Source: Streptomyces sp. NBC_00670
GTDB taxonomy: Bacteria > Actinomycetota > Actinomycetes > Streptomycetales > Streptomycetaceae
Assembly (NCBI RefSeq): GCF_036226765.1
Contig: NZ_CP109017.1
Span: forward strand, 3,175,501 to 3,239,500
Length of the DNA: 64,000 nucleotides
Direction: 5' to 3'
Shown here: positions 49,243 to 57,786 of the stretch, one piece after another
Position numbering within the stretch: the stretch's first letter is position 1
How the letters are laid out: the number at the start of each line of letters is the position of its first letter
Made by a program: the position numbers and the translations under genes
Notes under the pieces: model-generated
What the model saw: only the letters and a program-made list of their open reading frames with translations
The model's database searches: none
What the model was told of the DNA's origin: nothing

Positions 49243-51762
49243 TCAGCTCACGCGCGTGAGCTTGTCGGTGAAGCCGGGCTCCTCGAGGTTCCGCTGGAGG
49301 CTGACCGGCACCTTCACCGCGCTGCCCGTGCCGTCGCCGACCGTGAGCGAGCCCACGGTGGCGCCGGACTTCGCGGTGTGCGGCAGGTCGTCGTCCGCGG
49401 CGAACCTCAGCTTCACCGTGAGTCCGGGCCAGCCGACCGCCTTGACGTCCTTGGTGATCACCACGGGCGTACGGCCGCCGAGACCGTCGTCGACGGCTCC
49501 GACGACGGTGCCCTTCTTCAGGATCGTCGCCGACTCCAGCGAGCCCTGCGCGGCCCGGATCAGCTTGTCGCCCGCGTCGAGCGCGCCGCTGAGGATGGTG
49601 TTGTCCTCGCCGCCCGGGCCCTGGCTCAGCACCGCGCCGACGATCGTGCGGGTCTCGCCGCCGACCTTCTTGACCGCCGCGAAGACCAGGTTGCCGCCCG
49701 CGGCCGTGGTGGTGCCGGTCTTGATGCCGACGACGCCGTTGTAGCCGACCAGACGGTTCCAGTTGCTGTGCTTGTCGCCCTTGTAGTCGGTGTACTGCAT
49801 CATCGCCGCGATCTGCCGGAAGCTGTCGTTCTTCATCGCCTCCTTGGCCAGCTTGACCTGGTCCTTGGCGGTGCTGACGGTCGTCTTCTCCAGGCCCGAG
49901 GGGTCGGTGTACGTCGTGTTCGTCATGCCGAGCCGCTTGGCGGTGGTGTTCATCTTGGCGACGAACGCCTTCTCGGAGCCGGCGTCCCAGCGGGCCACCA
50001 GCCGGGCCACGTTGTTGGCCGAGGCGATGAGGAGGGCCTGCAGGGCCTCCTTCTCGGTGATGCTGTCACCGGCGTGCACCTTGACCGTCGACTCGCCGTC
50101 CGCGGTCGCCTGGTCCTCCGCCGTCTGGTCCACCTTGATCTTCTCGCCGTCGCCGCCCTTGAGCGGGTGGTCCCTGAGGATCAGGTAGGCCGTCATGACC
50201 TTGGTGACACTGGCGATCGGCACCGGCTTCTGCTCGCCGGAGGAGCCGTAGGAGCCGATGCCGAGGACGTCCAGTGCGGCCTGGCCCTCGGACGGCCAGG
50301 GCATGTCCGTCGCGCTGCCCTTGAAGGCGTAGGTCGACTGGGCGGTGAGATCCAGGGTGGGGTCGGGGAGCGGACGCAGACTCTGTGCGACCGCGAAGAC
50401 GATCGCGAGCAGGACGACCAGCGGCGTCCAGATCTTGACCCGCCGCACGAGCGTGCGCACCCGGGTCTCCGGGGGCGGCGGGGTGTTGGTCAGCTCGGCG
50501 AGCAGATCCAGCGGCGGCTTCGGCGGAAGCGGCTGCTGCGTGGTGCGTTCGGGCCCGACCCGCGGGAGCGCGGCGGTCGGGGCGGGGGGCGGGACGGGGG
50601 CGGCGGCGTCCTTGGCGTCCTTGGCGTCCTTGGGGGCGGTGGTGCTCTTGGCGGCCGACGGGGGCTTCGCGTCCTTGGGGGCCGTGAGGTTCTTGGTGTC
50701 GGTCCGACCGGCGCCGGCGGTGGCGGAGGGGGTCGGGCGCGGCTTGCCGGCCTCGGGGTCGTCCAGCGACTTGAGCGGGACGAAGGTGCTCGTGCGCTCG
50801 GCCTCCGATTCGGGCGCGTCGGCCGCGGGCTCGGCGGAGCCGGACTTGTCGGCCGCTGTCGCTGCCGGCTCGGCGGTGTCGGGCTCGGCGGTGTCGGAGT
50901 CCTTGGGTCTGCGCAGGGTGGTGGTCTTGGTGTCCTTCGGGGGCGCCTTGTCGGCGCCGTCGCCGTCGCCGTCTCCATCGCCGCGCTTCAGCGTGGTGGT
51001 GGGACGGTCCACGGCGGGCCGCGGCACCTTGAAGACGGCGGTCGCCTGATCGACGGCGGGACGGGGCTCGGGGTCGCTCCCGGACTTGGTCTCGGGCTTG
51101 GACTGGATCTCCGGCTCGGGCTCGGGCTTGGCCTCGGAGGCCTCGCGGTCGCCGTCGGCGTCGTCGTCGGCGTCGTCGTCGGACGCTTCGGCGGCGTCAG
51201 CGGCGTCCGCCCCGGCCTCCCCGCCCTCGTCGCCCGAGCCACCCGAGTCGCCCGAGCCACCCGAGTCGCCCGAGCCACCCGAGTCGCCCGAGCCACCCGA
51301 GTCGCCGGAGCCACCCGAGTCGCCGGAGCCGTCCGCGCCGTCCCCGTCGTCCTCCCGGTCCGCGCTCCGCACCCACGACGCCACCGCGGCCTTGAGGTCC
51401 TCCTCGTCGGCCCCCGCGGGCTTCCCGGCCCCGCCGGGCGCCTCCGGGCCGCCGAAGGCCCCCTCGGCGGCGTCGGCGGCGTCCGGGCCCTCCTCCGCGC
51501 CGTCCTCCGCTTCCGCCTCCGCCCCGGAGGGCCGTACGGCCTCCTTGAGCGCGCGTGTCGAGAACACCGCCGTCGCCTGGTCGACCCGTACCCGCTCGCG
51601 GGCCACCGTCAGCCGGGGGTCGGCCGGTGCCGGGGCCGTCCCGCTCTCCGACGGGCGGGCCGGGCCCGGAACCGCCGACCCACTCCCCGACGTCGGCTCC
51701 TTCGACGACTCCTGCTGCTTCGACCTGTCGGGGGACTCGCCCGCCACCGATGCCTCCTCCAT
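49243..51762 (-). CDS. D-alanyl-D-alanine carboxypeptidase (S11, PBP5-like) with long repetitive N-terminus
   Basis: An 839-residue protein. About 440 residues of Ser/Asp/Glu/Pro/Ala-rich cytoplasmic sequence precede one helix (WTPLVVLLAIVFAVAQSL) and the S11 catalytic domain: SVTK (about residue 519), SANN (about 579) and KTGTT (about 680), the SxxK/SxN/KTG triad. Such enzymes trim the terminal D-Ala of peptidoglycan pentapeptides. The N-terminus includes tandem GDSGGS units and repeated DQATAVF and TTTL segments also seen in Streptomyces kinase substrates. ATG 51762 follows GGTGAG; GTG 51771 is alternative. Confidence 0.9.
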   Translation of the reverse strand: MEEASVAGESPDRSKQQESSKEPTSGSGSAVPGPARPSESGTAPAPADPRLTVARERVRVDQATAVFSTRALKEAVRPSGAEAEAEDGAEEGPDAADAAEGAFGGPEAPGGAGKPAGADEEDLKAAVASWVRSADREDDGDGADGSGDSGGSGDSGGSGDSGGSGDSGGSGDSGGSGDEGGEAGADAADAAEASDDDADDDADGDREASEAKPEPEPEIQSKPETKSGSDPEPRPAVDQATAVFKVPRPAVDRPTTTLKRGDGDGDGDGADKAPPKDTKTTTLRRPKDSDTAEPDTAEPAATAADKSGSAEPAADAPESEAERTSTFVPLKSLDDPEAGKPRPTPSATAGAGRTDTKNLTAPKDAKPPSAAKSTTAPKDAKDAKDAAAPVPPPAPTAALPRVGPERTTQQPLPPKPPLDLLAELTNTPPPPETRVRTLVRRVKIWTPLVVLLAIVFAVAQSLRPLPDPTLDLTAQSTYAFKGSATDMPWPSEGQAALDVLGIGSYGSSGEQKPVPIASVTKVMTAYLILRDHPLKGGDGEKIKVDQTAEDQATADGESTVKVHAGDSITEKEALQALLIASANNVARLVARWDAGSEKAFVAKMNTTAKRLGMTNTTYTDPSGLEKTTVSTAKDQVKLAKEAMKNDSFRQIAAMMQYTDYKGDKHSNWNRLVGYNGVVGIKTGTTTAAGGNLVFAAVKKVGGETRTIVGAVLSQGPGGEDNTILSGALDAGDKLIRAAQGSLESATILKKGTVVGAVDDGLGGRTPVVITKDVKAVGWPGLTVKLRFAADDDLPHTAKSGATVGSLTVGDGTGSAVKVPVSLQRNLEEPGFTDKLTRVS

Positions 51763-51975
51763 CGCGCACACTCACCCGTGCGCCCTGACCCGAACCGTGA
51801 ACCGCCGCCCGGACACCGCTGTCCGAACCATGTACCAGTGTCCTGTGTGGGGGCTCGCCCCCCGGTGTAGATGGAAACGACATACCTGCTGGTTCCACTA
51901 CGAACCGGTCACGCACCCTCGACAGACCAATGTGAGAGGGGTCACCCTGTCATTCATCCACGCGGGGAGGCATGG

Positions 51976-52728
51976 ATGGGCAGGAGCCGCAGAACACTTC
52001 CGGAGGAGCTTCTGTTGCTCGCACTGGACCCGGCCACGGGTACCACTGCGCAGCCGCAGTCGCTCGACCTGGGTCTGGCCGGAGCACAGCTAGTGGAGCT
52101 GGCGCTGGCCGGACGGATAGCCCCGGACGGGGATCGTATCGCCGTGGTGGTACCACGGCCGACAGGAGATCCGACTCTGGACTGCGCGTTGGAGTTGCTG
52201 CGAAGGCGCGGCGCTCCGGTGCGTGCGGTCCACTGGATCGGCGGGCCCCGGCTGGGGCTGCGTCAGACGTATCTCTCGCACCTGGAGCGGTGCGGCATGG
52301 TGCATGCCGTGGCGGGCCAGATGTGCGGGGTGCTGCCGACGACGCGCTACCAGGCGACGGACAACGCGATCAGCCGGGAGATCAGGGCCCGGCTGGACTC
52401 CGCGATCCGCACCGGCGTGCCGCCGGACCCGCGGACCGCGGCGCTCGCCGCGCTGGCCCACGCGGTCGGTCTCGGCAAGCACCTGTACCCGGGCAACGAG
52501 GGACGCTCGTCCCGTTCCCGGCTGCGGGACCTGATCCGGCACGACCCGATGGGCGGACTCGTGGCGCACGCCGTGATGGACGTCCAGAACGGGGCGGCCG
52601 GGCAGCCGCGCCGGGGTCCGGCGAACGGCCGGCCGGCCGGTGGCCCCGCCGGTCCCGAGCCCGCACGCGGGGTGCCGATGCAGCCGCACCGGGGCTCCAG
52701 CCCCATGGCACGCGTCGTGGCGCACTGA
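51976..52728 (+). CDS. GPP34/Vps74-family protein
   Basis: A 250-residue protein. LPEELLLLALDPATGT and LGLAGAQLVELALAGRIAP match the start of the GOLPH3/GPP34 fold that binds phosphoinositides in eukaryotes. GMVHAVAGQMCGVLPTTRYQ and the helical end AALAALAHAVGLGKHLYPG follow. Actinobacteria have many such proteins of unknown function. GGGGAGG precedes ATG 51976. It reads divergently from the carboxypeptidase gene across 213 bp. Confidence 0.85.
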   Translation: MGRSRRTLPEELLLLALDPATGTTAQPQSLDLGLAGAQLVELALAGRIAPDGDRIAVVVPRPTGDPTLDCALELLRRRGAPVRAVHWIGGPRLGLRQTYLSHLERCGMVHAVAGQMCGVLPTTRYQATDNAISREIRARLDSAIRTGVPPDPRTAALAALAHAVGLGKHLYPGNEGRSSRSRLRDLIRHDPMGGLVAHAVMDVQNGAAGQPRRGPANGRPAGGPAGPEPARGVPMQPHRGSSPMARVVAH

Positions 52729-53063
52729 CACGCGCCACACCACCGCCGCACCGCAGTCCCCACGACCCGTTCCGGGAGCCGCAGGCCCGCGCGGGGCGGT
52801 GGAGCCGTACACCCCTGGACGCACCCCGCGTCCGGGAGCCGTCACGGCCCCACCGCCCCCGCGCGGGCACGTCCACCCGGCCCCGTACGGCGTCCCGGAC
52901 CCCGGGGATCCCACGGGTTCCCACCCGGGCGTGTGCGGTCCCGAACTGGCGTGTACGTGCCGCATATCCACCGTTTCCCAGCGGTAGTAAGCACCTTGGT
53001 GGCAATCTGCTCAACAGCAGATACGCATAGTCAGCCTTGCAGGCAGCCGGAGGTGCACGTCCC
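52729..53063. promoter_or_regulatory. intergenic region with operator-like dyad at 53005-53022
   Basis: The 335-bp stretch contains no convincing gene. ATCTGCTCAACAGCAGAT (53005-53022) is a perfect 7-bp dyad with a 4-nt spacer, 42 bp before the XRE start. It is a candidate autoregulatory site. The rest is GC-rich with no recognised feature. Confidence 0.55.
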
Positions 53064-53933
53064 GTGGCGTCCAATGTCAATCCCACCGTCCGGCGCCGCC
53101 GGCTGGGCCAGGAGCTGCGCCGGCTCCGCGAGTTGAAGGGCATGACGGCCGAGGAAGTGGCCGAGCGGCTGCTGGTCTCGCAGTCGAAGATCAGCCGTCT
53201 GGAGAACGGACGGCGCAGCATCAGCCAGCGCGACGTACGGGATCTGTGCGGGGTGTACGAGGTCGAGGACGTGAGGATCGTCGACTCGCTGATGCAGATG
53301 GCCAAGGACTCGCGCCAGCAGGGCTGGTGGCACTCCTTCGGCGACATCCCGTACAGCGTGTACATCGGTCTGGAGACGGACGCGGCCTCGCTGCGCATCT
53401 ACGACCCCCAGGTCGTCCCCGGCCTGTTGCAGACGCGCCCGTACGCCGAGGCGCTGATCGCGGGCGCGCTGCCCGAGACCGCGCAGGCGGACATCGACAA
53501 ACGGGTGCAGGTGCGGATGCGCAGGCAGGACCGCATCTCCGCGCCGGAGAACCCGCTGCGGCTGTGGACGGTGTTGGACGAGGCCGCGCTGCACCGGGTG
53601 GTCGGCAGCCGGCTGGTGATGCGGGAGCAGTTGGAGCACCTCATCGAGCAGTCCCAGCTGCCGCACGTCACCGTGCAGGTGATCCCGTTCGAGATGGGCG
53701 CCCACCCCGGGCTCAACGGGCAGTACGCGATCCTGGAGTTCCCGGACGCGGCCGACTCCAGCGTCGTCTACATCGAGGGTGTCACGAGCGACCTGTATCT
53801 GGAGAAGGCCGCGGACGTGCAGAAGTACAGCGTGATGTACGAGCACCTGCGGGCGCAGGCGCTGAACGTGGAGCAGTCCCGCGAGGTCATCTCGCGCCTC
53901 GCCAAGGAGTACGCGCGGGAGTACCGGGGCTGA
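53064..53933 (+). CDS. XRE-family regulator with DUF5753-type domain
   Basis: A 289-residue regulator of the WhiJ/AbaA-like group typical of Streptomyces. The N-terminal HTH is LGQELRRLRELKGMTAEEVA through LLVSQSKISRLENGRRSISQ. The C-terminal DUF5753-like domain contains YDPQVVPGLLQTRPYAEALI and FEMGAHPGLNGQYAILEFPD. GTG 53064 has GGAGG 11 nt upstream. These regulators pair with a small DUF397 protein, which is found at 54232. Confidence 0.88.
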   Translation: MASNVNPTVRRRRLGQELRRLRELKGMTAEEVAERLLVSQSKISRLENGRRSISQRDVRDLCGVYEVEDVRIVDSLMQMAKDSRQQGWWHSFGDIPYSVYIGLETDAASLRIYDPQVVPGLLQTRPYAEALIAGALPETAQADIDKRVQVRMRRQDRISAPENPLRLWTVLDEAALHRVVGSRLVMREQLEHLIEQSQLPHVTVQVIPFEMGAHPGLNGQYAILEFPDAADSSVVYIEGVTSDLYLEKAADVQKYSVMYEHLRAQALNVEQSREVISRLAKEYAREYRG

Positions 53934-53943
53934 GGGGGGCCGG

Positions 53944-53999
53944 GGGCCGTCGGGCGCGGGCCGTCGGGCACGGGCCGTCGAGCGCGGGCCGTCGAGCGC
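53944..53999. repeat. 14-bp tandem repeat, four units
   Basis: Four contiguous units of the form GGGCCGTCGRGCRC start 11 bp after the XRE stop. They occupy the 5' part of the 298-bp gap before the DUF397 gene. The gap otherwise shows an AT-richer promoter-like stretch around 54060-54130. Confidence 0.8.
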
Positions 54000-54231
54000 G
54001 GCCGCGAGGAAAGGCCGGACGGTACACCTTGGGTGGTTCCGGCGGAAGTCCCTCTGGAATATGCCACCCGGTCGAGTGAATGCTCACTCCGCCCGCCGAT
54101 CGTGACGAGTAGCGTCGATCACGCCAATGGAGCAGCAATGTTGGCGCGAACCGTGCCGTGGGTCCGCGAGGCGGGTCCGCGGCGCGGAGACAGCACATCA
54201 CGACCGGCCGAACAGCACTAGCGGAGCGAAC

Positions 54232-54441
54232 ATGGCAATTCAGCAGGGCGCCACCGAGACCTGGACCAAGTCCTCGTACTCCACGGGAAACGGCGCGTGC
54301 GTCGAGGTCAAGTCCCCGGTTCCGGCGGCGATGGCCGTCCGGGACTCCAAGGTCCCCCAGGGTCCCGCCCTGGCCTTCCCGGCGGACGCGTGGAACGCCT
54401 TCGTGACGGAGGTGGGCCGGCGCACGCCGGACATGGGCTGA
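54232..54441 (+). CDS. DUF397 protein
   Basis: A 69-residue protein. WTKSSYSTGNGACVEVKSPV, the VRDSKVPQGPALAFPADAW segment and VTEVGRR define DUF397, small partners of XRE/DUF5753 regulators in development and secondary metabolism. ATG 54232 follows GGAGCG. The 298-bp gap and own promoter-like region suggest separate transcription from the XRE gene. Confidence 0.9.
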   Translation: MAIQQGATETWTKSSYSTGNGACVEVKSPVPAAMAVRDSKVPQGPALAFPADAWNAFVTEVGRRTPDMG

Positions 54442-54799
54442 GCGCGCGTCACCGTAGTCACGACACACGCACCACCCTTTTCACGCACCACCGCTGACGC
54501 CCTCTCGACTGGCCGCCGTCCCAGCCGAGGGGGCTTTTCCCTGCCCGCCAAACGTCTGTTTCAGGACAACAGCGATCTGCGATCGATTCATGTAGACGGA
54601 GATTGTTCATGTAGCAGAACCATTTTACCGCGACTTGACCTTCCACTCGCTTGCCGCCCACCGGGCCCCGAACCCAGGATGAGCGGGCACTTCGCGGCCT
54701 TCCGCGGTCTCCAGCGGCTACTTCCGGTTCTGTCGACCCATGGGGCGAAGTGCCAGCCCGTTGAGCGATGTTCAGAAGACGGACCCTGGAAGGGGGCAC
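54442..54799. terminator. gap after DUF397 with intrinsic terminator at 54499-54538
   Basis: A 14-bp stem (arms 54499-54512 and 54521-54534, two wobble or mismatched pairs, 8-nt loop) followed by TTTT fits a Rho-independent terminator. The following 200 bp are AT-richer (54550-54640) and probably hold the symporter promoter. No gene was seen. Confidence 0.7.
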
Positions 54800-56383
54800 A
54801 TGAACGGTCTCGACTGGGCCGTCCTGGTCGCGTACTTCGGTGTGATGACGGCGATCGGCGTCTGGTCCCACAAGCGCGTGGACAACGTGAGCGACTTCTT
54901 CACCGCGGGCGGCCGGATGCCCTGGTGGCTCTCCGGCATCTCCCACCACATGTCCGGCTACAGCGCGGTGATGTTCACCGGCTACGCCGGCATCGCGTAC
55001 ACCTACGGCGTCACCTCGTACGTCACCTGGGCGCTGCCGATCGCGATCGGTGTGCTGGTCGGGGCCCGGCTGTTCGCGCCCCGGCTGAACCGGCTGCGCT
55101 CCCGGCTGCACGTGGCCTCGCCGCTCGAGTACCTCAAGGACCGCTACAACGTGCCGACGCAGCAGGCACTGGCCTGGTCCGGCATCCTGCTGAAGATCGT
55201 GGACGTGGGCGCCAAGTGGGCCGCGATCGCGACCCTGTTGAGCGTCTTCACCGGCGTCACCCTCACCCAGGGCATCATCATCACCGGCGGCATCACGGCC
55301 GTGTACTGCACGATCGGCGGGCTGTGGGCGGACGCGCTGACCGAGCTCGGGCAGTTCGTCATCCAGGTGCTGGCCGGCCTCGCCATGCTGGTGATCGCGC
55401 TGCACGAGATAGCGAAGCAGGGCGGTCTGGGCGACGCGCTGGACTCGCCGAAGCTGCACGGGCACGGGGACGGCTTCGCCGGGCCGTACCTCACCGTCTT
55501 CTTCATCGCGTACCTGTTCATCAAGCTGTTCGAGTACAACGGCGGCATGTGGAACCAGGCGCAGCGCTACATGGCCACGGGCGATGCGCGGATGGCACGG
55601 AAGTCGGCGTATCTGTCGGCCACGCTGTGGTTCGTGTGGCCGGTGATCCTGTTCACGCCGATGTGGCTGTCGCCGCTGCTGGTGACCGCGCAGAAGCCGG
55701 ACGGCTCCGACTCCTACGGGCTGATGGCCGAACAGCTGCTGCCGCACGGGCTGTTGGGCCTGGTGGTCGTCGGGTTCTTCTCGCACACCATGGCGATGTG
55801 CTCCTCCGATGCGAACGCGATCGCGGCGGTGTTCACGCGGGACGTGATGCCGGTGCTGTCGCGGGCGGCGCGGGCGTGGGACTCGCGGGCCGGGCTGATC
55901 GCCGGGCGCGTGACGACGCTGGCGTTCCTCGGGCTGTCCATGGCGGTGGCGACGCAGGTGAACTCGCCGACGTTCAAGGACATCATCACGGTCGTCATCA
56001 AGTGGGTGGCCGGACTGATGGGCCCGATCGCGATCCCGTTCATCCTCGGCCTGCTGCGGCCGTTCCGCCGCTCCGGCCCGACGGCGGCCCTGACGAGCTG
56101 GGCGGCGGGGCTGCTGGCGTTCTTCTTCGTCAACTACAACCTGGACTTCTCGCAGCGCACGGACGTACGCCTCGAGTACCAGGTGGCGGTGCCGATGGTG
56201 ATCTCCCTGGTGCTGTACGTGGGACTCGGGTTCCTGCGGGCGGAGGACACACCGGAGCGGGTGGCGGTCATCGAAACGCTGAACACGGACGGCGGCGGCG
56301 CGGAGGCCGCCGCGCCGGCCCCGGCGGAGCCGGCGGAACCGCCCGAGGGCAAGCCGGCCCTGGACTCGACGGTGCGGGACTGA
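54800..56383 (+). CDS. sodium:solute symporter (SSS family)
   Basis: A 527-residue transporter with about 13 helices. It starts WAVLVAYFGVMTAIGVWSHK, then DFFTAGGRMPWWLSGISHHM with the sodium-site region, and SHTMAMCSSDANAIAAVFTRD. SSS proteins couple solute import to sodium; the substrate might be a sugar or organic acid and cannot be read from sequence. AAGGGG is 5 nt before the ATG. The Ala/Pro/Glu-rich tail is cytoplasmic. The gene ends at intergenic repeat copy 3. Confidence 0.9.
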   Translation: MNGLDWAVLVAYFGVMTAIGVWSHKRVDNVSDFFTAGGRMPWWLSGISHHMSGYSAVMFTGYAGIAYTYGVTSYVTWALPIAIGVLVGARLFAPRLNRLRSRLHVASPLEYLKDRYNVPTQQALAWSGILLKIVDVGAKWAAIATLLSVFTGVTLTQGIIITGGITAVYCTIGGLWADALTELGQFVIQVLAGLAMLVIALHEIAKQGGLGDALDSPKLHGHGDGFAGPYLTVFFIAYLFIKLFEYNGGMWNQAQRYMATGDARMARKSAYLSATLWFVWPVILFTPMWLSPLLVTAQKPDGSDSYGLMAEQLLPHGLLGLVVVGFFSHTMAMCSSDANAIAAVFTRDVMPVLSRAARAWDSRAGLIAGRVTTLAFLGLSMAVATQVNSPTFKDIITVVIKWVAGLMGPIAIPFILGLLRPFRRSGPTAALTSWAAGLLAFFFVNYNLDFSQRTDVRLEYQVAVPMVISLVLYVGLGFLRAEDTPERVAVIETLNTDGGGAEAAAPAPAEPAEPPEGKPALDSTVRD

Positions 56384-56539
56384 GCGTGCGGCGGGGATTC
56401 TCTTCGCCCCCGCCGCCCCTGCCCATTCCCGTCCCCGGGGGCAAGCCCCCGGACCCCCGAAGGATGCGCAGTTTCCCGCGCCCCTGATCAGGGGCGCGGG
56501 GAACTGCGCGATCTGATGGGCGGGGGCGAGAACACTTCC
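56384..56539. repeat. GC-rich intergenic repeat at a convergent junction, copy 3
   Basis: It includes TCTTCGCCCCCGCCGCCCCT, GGGGGCAAGCCCCCGGACCC, and GCGCAGTTTCCCGCGCCCCT followed by AGGGGCGCGGGGAACTGCGC, a long perfect or near-perfect hairpin. It lies between the convergent symporter and glycohydrolase genes. Confidence 0.75.
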
Positions 56540-57655
56540 TCACGCCCGCGGATAGCGGGACAGCCAGCCCGGGGCCGCCCCCGTTGGTGTGTGCAGGGAC
56601 GGGCCCTGGGTCATTTCCATGGCGAAGTCGTCCGCGAGGACGAGCATGGTCGGGCGGCCCTCCAGTTCCACCAGCCATGCCGGGGGCAGCGCCGTCTCGC
56701 CGTAGAGCGCGCCCAGCATGCCCCCGACCAGCGCGCCCACCGTGCCAGAGGCACCCCCGTGGCGTACCGCCAGGCGCAGTCCGTGCCGTACGTCCTCGCC
56801 CACCAGGGCGCAGTACACCGCCGCCGACAGCACCCGTTCCGCCGAGCCGCCGTCCGCCAGTTCCTCCACCCGCCCCGGCGACGGCAGCCCCTGCCGCACC
56901 GCCCCCAGTGCCCGTTGCAGCGCCTCCGCCACCGGCGCCTGCCCCGGCCGTACGGACAGCAGGTGCAGCGCGCGCTGCACCCCGGCGTCCAGGTCCTCGC
57001 CGCGCGCGAGCGCGTGCACGACGACGGCGTACGCGCCCGCCGCGAGGTACGCCGTGGGGTGCCCGTGGGTCTGGGCGGCGCACTCCAGGGCGAGTTGCAG
57101 CACGAGCTGCGGCTCCCACCCCACCAGCAGTCCGAACGGCGCGGAGCGGGCCACCGCCTCGGGGCCCACCGCCGCCGGGTTCTTGGGCGCGGCCGGGGTG
57201 CCCATCACGTCGTCGCCGAGGCCGAGCAGACAGGCCCGGGTCGGGGCGCGACGGGCGTACAGCCACTCCTCGCGGGCCAGCCAGCCGTCCTCCGTGCGCC
57301 GCAAATCCGGGCCCCAGTCCCGCTGGGTGGCCGCCCAGCGGCGGTACGCGCGGTGCAGGTCCGTCGGCGGGTGCCAGGCGCCGGTGTCCCGGCGGACCTG
57401 GGCGCGGATGAGGCCGTCCAGGGTGAACAGGGTGAGCTGGGTGAGGTGCGAGACGGTGCCGCGCCGGCCGTGGTGGACGGCGAGTTCGACGGGGCCGTCG
57501 GTGCCGTACTCCTCGTGGATGCGGGAGGTGGACAGGGCGTCGAGGGGGGTGCCGAGCGCGTCGCCGAGGGCGGCACCGAGCAGGGTTCCGCGGACCCGGC
57601 TGCGGAAGTCCTGCTGTTCGGTACGGCCCCAGACGGCACCGGCTGTCGCACCCAC
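56540..57655 (-). CDS. ADP-ribosylglycohydrolase-family protein
   Basis: A 371-residue protein of the DraG-like fold. RSRVRGTLLGAALGDALGTP is the N-terminal signature (GxxxGDALG), and SGTVGALVGGMLGALYGETA is the C-terminal metal-site segment where typical enzymes have DTDT. Here HGGASGT replaces the usual GxDTDT, so the dinuclear magnesium site may be incomplete and hydrolase activity is uncertain. GTG 57655 has GAGGAGG 5 nt upstream. It lies 131 bp after fbiC on the same strand. Confidence 0.8.
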   Translation of the reverse strand: MGATAGAVWGRTEQQDFRSRVRGTLLGAALGDALGTPLDALSTSRIHEEYGTDGPVELAVHHGRRGTVSHLTQLTLFTLDGLIRAQVRRDTGAWHPPTDLHRAYRRWAATQRDWGPDLRRTEDGWLAREEWLYARRAPTRACLLGLGDDVMGTPAAPKNPAAVGPEAVARSAPFGLLVGWEPQLVLQLALECAAQTHGHPTAYLAAGAYAVVVHALARGEDLDAGVQRALHLLSVRPGQAPVAEALQRALGAVRQGLPSPGRVEELADGGSAERVLSAAVYCALVGEDVRHGLRLAVRHGGASGTVGALVGGMLGALYGETALPPAWLVELEGRPTMLVLADDFAMEMTQGPSLHTPTGAAPGWLSRYPRA

Positions 57656-57786
57656 CCAGGCCTCCTCACGGCCACCGTCCGCATGTCCGACGAGCGGCAC
57701 TGTAATCGAACGGAGACGCTGCGCTTCGGCCCACGGGTCCTCCTGCGCCACACCCCCACATCCACGGGGCGTGGCGCTTCGTAGGC

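Noticed and set aside
49378..51870. 830-codon open frame opposite the carboxypeptidase
   Set aside because: Antisense shadow; the composition mirrors the repeats, and the opposite strand has SxxK, SxN and KTG.
57656..57700. Upstream GTG at 57700 as glycohydrolase start
   Set aside because: GTG 57655 has GAGGAGG at ideal spacing; the upstream one has no ribosome site.
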